A stretch of 64,000 bases of DNA from Poa pratensis (lineage: Eukaryota > Streptophyta > Magnoliopsida > Poales > Poaceae), in assembly GCA_947311845.1 (NCBI GenBank), contig CAMZMU010000111.1, forward strand, positions 13,956,006 to 14,020,005, in the 5' to 3' direction. Below are positions 57,351 to 64,000 of the stretch, one piece after another. The notes beneath the pieces are model-generated. The model searched no databases. It was not told where the DNA came from and was given only the letters and a program-made list of their open reading frames with translations. The number at the start of each line of letters is the position of its first letter. Position 1 is the first letter of the stretch. The position numbers and the translations under genes are program-made.

Positions 57351-57511
57351 CTACCTCCGTTTTTTAATATAAGATGTTTTAGCTAGCTCACATGTTGGCT
57401 GGGTGCAAATCCAAATGGGTATACATATAAATTAAAACATGTCCACATATATGTAGATATACGTAAATATGGATAAAAGCTAAAACATCTTATATTTATA
57501 AACGAAGTGAG
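57351..57511. mobile_element. Stowaway MITE, 161 bp
   Basis: CTACCTCCGTTTTTTAATAT at the left and its near-inverse ATATTTATAAACGAAGTGAG at the right, with the subterminal pair AAGATGTTTTAGCTAG and CTAAAACATCTT, flanked by TA (57,349-57,350 and 57,512-57,513). Typical of Triticeae Stowaway elements. Confidence 0.9.
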
Positions 57512-57764
57512 TACTTACTAGCTAAAGTTCTACTGCACAAGTTGTGCAACTTCATCAGTGAATGGATATAAAACAAAGCTTGCCGGCCATACTGTGCTTG
57601 GATCAGGCACACGGTCGTCCTCGGCGTGCGCTCCGCGCTGCCCAGTGCCCACGGACGTGTTTCAGTCACGCTGCGGTCCACTGTTCCTTGTCCAGCCTAA
57701 TTCTCACACACACAGATCCGACTCCGATTATTTTCCCATTGTGCTTTAGAAATACTCCTCGTGC

Positions 57765-57832
57765 ATAGCAAGTCAATTAAATTGGAACGGAGGGAATATA
57801 GCAAGTCAATTAAATTGGAACGGAGGGAATAT
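57765..57832 (+). repeat. Direct 34-bp duplication ending in a Stowaway-like end
   Basis: ATAGCAAGTCAATTAAATTG followed by GAACGGAGGGAAT occurs twice in tandem, the second copy continuing into ATTATTTAGG. The GGAACGGAGGGA part is the end motif of a MITE. Confidence 0.75.
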
Positions 57833-58410
57833 TATTTAGGATACCAAACTCCGGCCGCGTTTTTCATGGCGAATCAAGTATTAACGGTGTCTGAATGACG
57901 CACCGACTTCATGTGATTAACAAGTAAGGCAGCACTATAGAAGCATGAATCATGGCGTATTGCGAGCTGCCGTCACGTCCCCGGGGCGTTTACATCGACG
58001 GTCCATATCTCTCTGACGTACAGTACGTACGTCTCCCTGGTTAGCTCCGATCTGGCCAAACGTCAACAGATGAAGCTAGTGTTTATATATAGAGTTAAAC
58101 TTACACCGACGGAGCAATCAACCGCTACAAAGCCTACAATTAATTATTCTTCTCCAAGAAAGATGACTCAACTCGACCCAAACTGGGGCCGTCGCTGTAC
58201 TGCCTGTTAATTTCTTGGGTCAAACAGCTACGGCACCTAGTGCTTGTCGATACGTACGTGTACGATCGATCGAGTGGTACCGTTTAGGCAAGCTTGCACC
58301 GTCTATGACTAGGCTTAATTAATGACCCTTTGGTGAATCTGTAACTTGTGATGCTTGCATACGTTGGATCGACCGGTCAGGCGGTCACTCGCTCGAGCAG
58401 TCCAGAACCC
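57833..58410. other. Intergenic DNA, no gene recognised
   Basis: Nothing could be supported. Confidence 0.4.
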
Positions 58411-58413
58411 TAA

Positions 58414-59522
58414 GAGCATCTCAAGCACATACCGGAAAAACACGTACCGGATACTGATTATCCGGTACGAGTTCATCTCGCTCACACGGTATTGGTACCG
58501 GATATTTAAACTTAAGAACAGATATGAGTTCGCGCGAGAATTACATTGGTAGAACTTGATCGAAACTACACTAGAACCGAAATTAAACTACATTAGAACG
58601 AAATTAAACTACACTACTAACAGAAATTAAACACGGACGAAACCCTAGATCTACTCCGGTGCGGCCGCTATCTCCTCCACAGCGTCGGCGTCGACCTACG
58701 GGTCGATGTCGAGGTCCTCATTCTCGACGATGTGGCGCACAGCCCATGCGAGCTCGCGCGCGTCCACCGCCGCTTGCAGGCGAGCCTCGGCACCGGGCAC
58801 TCCTGCCTCAAGGGCACCGATGCGGTGGCGAGCTCGTCGTCGGCGTCCTCCGCGCGCTTCCACGCTGGCACCACGTCGTCGACGAGGACGTCGAGGCTGG
58901 AGGTTCCGCAGCCGCGCTTTCCGACGGTAACGCGGCACCCGTCCGCCGGAATGGGCGGCAGCTCCGGTAGGCGGTACTTGTCCTCGAAGTCCTCGACCGG
59001 CTCCGGCTCCTTCCTCCTCCGGTGGTCGGAGGAGCTGCCCGCCTCCTCGTCGTGCGTTCTCGCCGGGACGAGCTGCTCCCACCGGCGGGACTTGTATGAG
59101 CCGTGCTTGCGCGCGCTCGCCGAGTGGCGCCTTCCTCACCGCCTCGTCGTCTTCCGGTAGCTCCCGGCCTCCTCCGCCTCCTCCGCGCGCGTCGGAGCTG
59201 TGCATGGTCGATCCCGCCATGGATCTGCTGGTCAGAAGGAATGGGGAGCGACTGTGCTCGCTGGATTTCTCACCGGAGAAAGGAGTGAGTTGCGGCAGCG
59301 TTGTGCTGGGTGCGGCGGAGGGGTTCGTTATTCGTATCGAATCGACCCCTCCGTCTCGCCTATATAGTGGACGTGGCGCCGCTTATCCGGCGGCCCGGAT
59401 ATACTTTTCCGGGCCGGCCGATTATATTGTATATGATCGGGATGAAAAAAAAAGGTCTGTCCTCTAAATCGGCCGGAGTTTTTCGGGCCGAGTGGCTTAT
59501 AGGGTATCCGCTAGAGATGCTT
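58414..59522 (-). mobile_element. Non-autonomous PIF/Harbinger element carrying an open frame, copy 2
   Basis: Ends GAGCATCTCAAGC and, inverted, AAGCATCTCTAGC, with target duplication TAA (58,411-58,413 and 59,523-59,525). The length (1,109 bp) and the inner order (AT-rich AACTAGAACnGAAATTAAAC region, GTCGACCTACGGGTCGATGTC, GC-rich frame, TATA) match the element at 42,901-44,014, although the terminal bases differ. Confidence 0.85.
58696..59220 (-). pseudogene. Unknown protein of non-autonomous Harbinger element, copy 2
   Basis: ATG at 59,220 lies about 145 bases downstream of a TATA box (TATATAGG at 59,359-59,367 on the complementary strand). The start MAGSTMHSSDARGGGGGG and the end AVRHIVENEDLDIDP-stop match copy 1. 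The middle in the native frame is nonsense-like; in another frame it reads HGSYKSRRWEQLVPAR and RRRKEPEPVEDFEDKYRLP, agreeing with copy 1 (RGSYKDRRWAGLM, RRRKRQEPAEEPVEEF). So two compensating frame changes exist. Function unknown. Confidence 0.5.
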
Positions 59523-59525
59523 TAA

Positions 59526-60725
59526 ACATGCTAGTACAGCAGAGGCCCAAATAAGGTACCTACAGCCAAGACCGAGTAGTGTGCCGATCTGATGCATGCC
59601 GGCTTGGCTGAAACTTGTGAAACACACCTTTTTTTTTTTCCTTTTGCGGGGAGCTAACTAACTATGGTTAGGGTCCGTGACCGTGCGTATCCGTATCGCA
59701 TCCTGATGGATAGTAACGCCACCAGCTTACCAACCGGCAGCGAATTTAGGCGTATGTTTTAGACAAGCAGTAGCTAGGGCGGGGCAAAGACGAGTGGATT
59801 GCACTAGACAGCCTGACAGGAAACTGAAGAGACAGCGCGGTAGGACGCAGCGGGGGTCGGCACCCGTTGCTTTCGTACGTGGATCCGGCCGGAGACATGC
59901 GTGAATCGGCGTGCCTGGCCGGCCAGCAACGGGTCACCTCCAATTGCAGAAATCTCCTTCCACAGATTGATCGATCCTCAACTTTAGGTCTCACTAGTCA
60001 CTAGTCAGATTCTCATATCTTCCTGAGTTCCATGCACAAGTACAGAGATCTCACTAGTGAGAATCTCGTAGTATCTGCGTGAGTTCCATGCACAACACAT
60101 AAAACGGTTGACTTAACCTCCTGTGAAAAGCATGCAGGTCGATTGGCGATGCCGCAACGCTCGAATTAAGAAGCAACGGGCGACGCGTGCCCATTCATGC
60201 TTTGCTGTCGTGCCTAACAAACTTCTATGGCCGGCTCGTCTTAATGCGTGGCTCCGGAAGGCACCACGGCGAGCTTCGATCCTGCCATGCATTCTCGATC
60301 GATTCTTCAATTCGGCAACAAGGTCTCGAGCTCCCGGGTTACCGGGTATACATATCGATCGTGCAGGTGATACATATGCATCGGCAGTTCGACACTTGGA
60401 GCCGCGCAGATATCCGGACGAGGGGGACGTACGGGATGAGGTCCCAAAGACTGAGATGTATGTATACGGTCGTGGGGACGAGAGCTAGATAAGGGTGGCC
60501 AAGGCCTTTTTGGACTTCAATGGAGGACATATTGATTCATTACGGGGAGAGAGTCGTGGCTTAATTATTTGCCTCACTTGGCCAGCCTCACAGCGAGAGG
60601 TGCATGCCCTTGTGGTTATGGCCCTCGCTCAGCCACACCTGCAGCTGATCAAAGCTTAGCCTACGTTCATGCATGCGCCGTACGTATGTGCAGGTTCTGA
60701 AGTCTGAACTGATTAATTTATCTTC
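59526..60725. other. Intergenic DNA with a short direct duplication
   Basis: An imperfect tandem pair (TCACTAGTCAGATTCTCATA and TCACTAGTGAGAATCTCGTA, each ending GAGTTCCATGCACAA) lies at 59,993-60,096. No gene could be supported. Confidence 0.5.
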
Positions 60726-60728
60726 TTA

Positions 60729-62845
60729 GTCTCCACGGGCGCGGGTCCAACTCCGCTCCCAATAGACGTTTTGGGCGCGCCGGTAGCAAACTGTCCCCCA
60801 GCAGCGCGCCCAATAACGGAAAAGTTGTTGGCGCACCCCAATACAGCGTCCGGTAACCCCGCTTCGCGCCCAGGTTCTAGGGACGCAAGCGGACGTGCCG
60901 GCAACCGCGGCAACGCGCGCCTCGTCGAAACCCGACGGGCGGGACCGATGCGTCAGCGACCCAGCCCTTTTATTTTTCCCCCCAACGTCCGTTTGCGGCC
61001 TGTACTCATCCCCCTCCCTAATGAATCGCCCCTCCCTATTGAATCGCCGGCATTGCCACCCACCCTCCGCCGGCTGGACGCCCGTCTCCCCCCGCGCCAG
61101 GAACGGCGTACTATATCTCCCGTCGCAGTGTCTGTAGTCTCTTCTCCGTCGAGACGCACTTGTTGTCCGGCGCTACACCGTCGCCGCCTCCGAGAACTTC
61201 CCCACAAGCAAAGTGTTCGTCGCATTGCTCAGCTCTGTTTTTGTCCTAAATTCGGGACTTCGTTTTTTGCTAAACCTTGTGTTGATATAAATGGATAGCG
61301 ACGACGAACTCGAGCTGACCGGCGCATTGCTCACCGCCCATGCCGCCTCCAACGCCGTGGTCGACGAACACTTGGCGATCATCACTTGCATGGTTGGTTT
61401 GTTTGGGCAGATCAACGTTGCACCTCGGATTGGAGGTTCGAAGCCGGGTAGGAGGATGAACAAAGATCGCAGACGGATCGAGGGACATATGACGCTGTGG
61501 CAAGACTATTTCGCCGACGTTCCCACACACGGGGAGAAGGAATTCCGGCGGCGGTTTAGGATGAACAGAGACCTCTTCATGGTCGTTCTGATGGGCGTGC
61601 GGGAGTATGATGACTACTTCAAGCTGAAGAGCGACTGCACCGGGCTGGTTGGTTTCTCCTCTATCCAGAAATGCACAGCTGCTTTGAGAGTTCTTGCATA
61701 TGGAGCTCCCGCAAATGCAGTAGACGACTACCTCCGCATGGCTGAATCCACATGTATCAAGACCATGTATCGGTATTGCAGGGCGATTGTTCAAGTGTTT
61801 GGACCAAAGTATTTGAGACAACCAAATAAAGCTGACACTGCTAGGCTCATGGCACAAAACGCAGCTAGAGGATTTCCTGATATGCTTGCAAGCATCGACT
61901 GCATGCATTGGGCATGGAAGAATTGCCCATTCGCCTGGCAAGGAGTTTACAAGGGTCATGTTGGAGAGTGCAGTGTCATGCTAGAAACAGTGGCTGATAA
62001 AGATTTGTGGATTTGGCATGCTTTCTTTGGCATGGCCGGAACTCATAATGACATCAACATGCTGCAATGCTCAACGGTTTTTAACCGACTAACTGAAGGC
62101 GAAGCTCTACCATGCAACTACGAGATCAATAGCCATGGGTATGACAACTTTGACAAGGGGTTCTATCTAGCAGATGGCATCTACCCGAGATGGTCTACAT
62201 TTGTCAAGACCATCTCCCACCCTCTAGGTCAAAGCCAGTCTCATTTGGCATCAGAACAGGAGGGTGCCAGGAAGGATGTCGAGTGGGCATTTGGTGTGCT
62301 ACAATCTCGCTTTGCTATTGTCAGGTATCCTGCTCTAACTTGGTCCAAATAGCAGATGTGGGAGGTGATGATGACTTGTGTGATCTTGCACAACATGATC
62401 ATCGAGAGTGAACGTGCTGATCCTCCACGTCCATACTGAGTCCTCTTGCCTAGATTGATCATGAATATGCGGATTTGACGGTAGACTTTGCCACTTTTCT
62501 CACAATTAATGCTGAAATTAAGGATGAAGGAGCACACGAGTAACTGCAAAATGATTTAGTTGCGCATCTGTGGGCACTCAAAGGCCAAGCAGACGACCAT
62601 CCTAATTGACTGCCCAATTTATTTTAATTTTAATAATTGTATGCGCTATTTGATTTATGTATTCAGTTCTACATTAAAATTTTATTTTAGACATACTATT
62701 TTAATTTGTGATATGTGAGCGTCTATTGGGAGCGACCGGTGGGTAGCGGCGCTCCCAATAGGCTGCAACGCTTGCCGGCGCGTCCAATAGCGCCCGTCCG
62801 ACAACTTTGTCGGACGCTGTATTGGACGCGGAGGTGAAGATGCTC
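60729..62845 (+). mobile_element. PIF/Harbinger transposon with decayed transposase, 2,117 bp
   Basis: TTA flanks the element (60,726-60,728 and 62,846-62,848). The right end inverted reads GAGCATCTTCACCTCCGCG; the left end is worn (GTCTCCACGGGCGCG). Subterminal sequence matches the element at 55,155-56,469, including GGCGCTCCCAATAGGC and TCCGACAACTTTGTCGGAC at the right. It encodes only a transposase. Confidence 0.8.
61291..62609 (+). pseudogene. Plant_tran-type Harbinger transposase, C-terminus decayed
   Basis: The frame from ATG 61,291 is open for 353 codons. All catalytic residues are kept: [13 protein letters not shown] (Asp), [12 protein letters not shown] (Asp) and [16 protein letters not shown] (Glu). 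TAG at 62,350-62,352 then interrupts YPALTWSK; the family text continues in frame (MWEVMMTCVILHNMI) to another stop at 62,437-62,439, and later pieces (DEGAHE, LQNDLVAHLWAL) run to about 62,609 with a further TAA. The start MDSDDE is shared with the copy at 46.5 kb. The catalytic core would survive as a C-terminally truncated protein; activity is doubtful. Confidence 0.88.
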
Positions 62846-62849
62846 TTAT

Positions 62850-64000
62850 CTTATTGCTAGAATGATAATGCTAGTGCTCCGACTGATTGATGCTAGATCG
62901 AATTTCCTTATATTATCGGGCATAAAGACAGATGGCTTTGGCGATTTGATCGTAATTGTATAGTGAGCCGAAAACAGCGGGGATTACGGGCCAAATCATG
63001 CGAGCTTTTGTCCCCCGCTATGGATCGGTCCAGCGATTATCATGACCTCGCAAATCTTGTCGAAGAAGCTGGCATGAGAGTGGAAAATAAGGATTAGATT
63101 TCAGACGACTAATAATTCGCGTACATCGTCCTCGTCAGAGCTCACTTATTACGCCCTTAGCCACAGGGCACTGATCAATGGCTAGGTAGTGACCCGGAGA
63201 TTTTCGTTGCGGACTGAAGAACCTTGCGGCTGCAAGCCACCAAATTGGCATATCCCTGGTGTCAAGGGATTTGCCTGTCATGGCTCGAATCAAGCCAGAC
63301 AGGTGCCAAAGTGACAGACCGGCCGGTGCTTGGACGACCAGCTAGCTAAGTTATATATCAAACAGCTTGCTAAGTTGCTATATATCATCTCTGAAACCCA
63401 AACAGCGCGTGCACCAGTGGACCTGGAGGGGCCAAAAGCCAGAAGAAACAACTTGCTCAAATGCGCCGCAGAACAAGACGGCGGGCTCGAGCATCAGCAA
63501 CCGTGGATGGCACTTTGTTTCTTGTTGTCTTGTTGCACACTGTAGTTTGATTCCGCGACTCCCTGTTTTGCGTTCAACTTCGCCGGGATTCACGGGGGAG
63601 CAATGGAGCCTTCTGTGGGCGTGGAGACGAAACTAGTGCCGGCGTTTATCTTCCGGCGGCGGACTTTCTTTGGCTCATCGTCTAGCGACGATTGGTGAAC
63701 CTCTCTGATGAGCTAACGAAATGACCTCTCGCTGAACTTGCATGTCGTGTCGTGTGTCGATTTTCTCTTGATTTGGACACAGGCTTGAATTGTTCCTTGC
63801 TTTACGCAAACAGTGCCATTGGGGACAATGGGAATACTACTCTACTCCCACAATGGTTAAGCTATTCTCTATGAAATACCCGTGTGAGCTTTCTGCATTC
63901 TAGATGCAATAACAGTGAACTGATGATTTCCATTTTTTGTACTGTAATACACTGATGAACACTTAGGGGGAGTACACTGATGAACTGTGAGCAACACTTC
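62850..64000. other. Intergenic DNA, no gene recognised
   Basis: No coding sequence, RNA gene or complete element could be supported to the window end. Confidence 0.4.

Overview
This is nuclear DNA from a large-genome grass, most likely a Triticeae species (wheat, Aegilops, barley or rye type); that assignment is inference from content. The sequence is eukaryotic: spliced genes with GT-AG introns, TATA boxes, a plant Dof factor, NF-YB factors and a fasciclin-like arabinogalactan protein, set in dense transposable elements (Tat-lineage gypsy, PIF/Harbinger, Stowaway, LINE, SINE, TRIM). No bacterial, organellar or CRISPR feature is visible.

Layout. 1-11,726: the 3' part of a decayed Tat-lineage Ty3/gypsy retrotransposon: gag, protease, RT/RNase H plus a second RNase H, integrase, two spliced antisense genes, and one 3' LTR; its 5' LTR lies outside the window. 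12,551-12,961: a short NF-YB-like histone-fold gene. 13-25 kb: gene-free repeats, including a duplicated block split by a solo-LTR-like insertion, a roughly 300-bp tandem array split by another LTR-like insertion, and LINE debris. 25.3-27.8 kb: an unrecognised minus-strand gene or gene remnant. 28,000-28,581: an intact two-exon NF-YB gene of the grass endosperm NF-YB1 type. 29.1-36.2 kb: tandem-repeat DNA split by a complete PIF/Harbinger transposon (31,027-34,686) with an intact three-exon DDE transposase and a Myb/SANT-like partner gene. 37,742-38,524: an intact fasciclin-like arabinogalactan protein gene. 38.7-48.1 kb: nested transposons, among them a complete TRIM with target duplication, an RT-less retroposon with a 15-bp target duplication, and two Harbinger elements. 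50,676-51,542: an intact Dof transcription factor gene. 51.8-54.1 kb: SINE and LINE insertions, several with exact target duplications. 55.1-62.9 kb: three more Harbinger-type elements and a Stowaway MITE.

Five loci look like host genes (three well supported: NF-YB1-type, FLA, Dof; two weaker: the short NF-YB-like gene and the 27-kb gene). All are on the minus strand. They do not form a pathway; what the window mainly records is repeated nesting of mobile elements. Insertion boundaries were read directly from terminal inverted repeats and target-site duplications where these were exact. Family names rest on remembered motifs, not on a database search.
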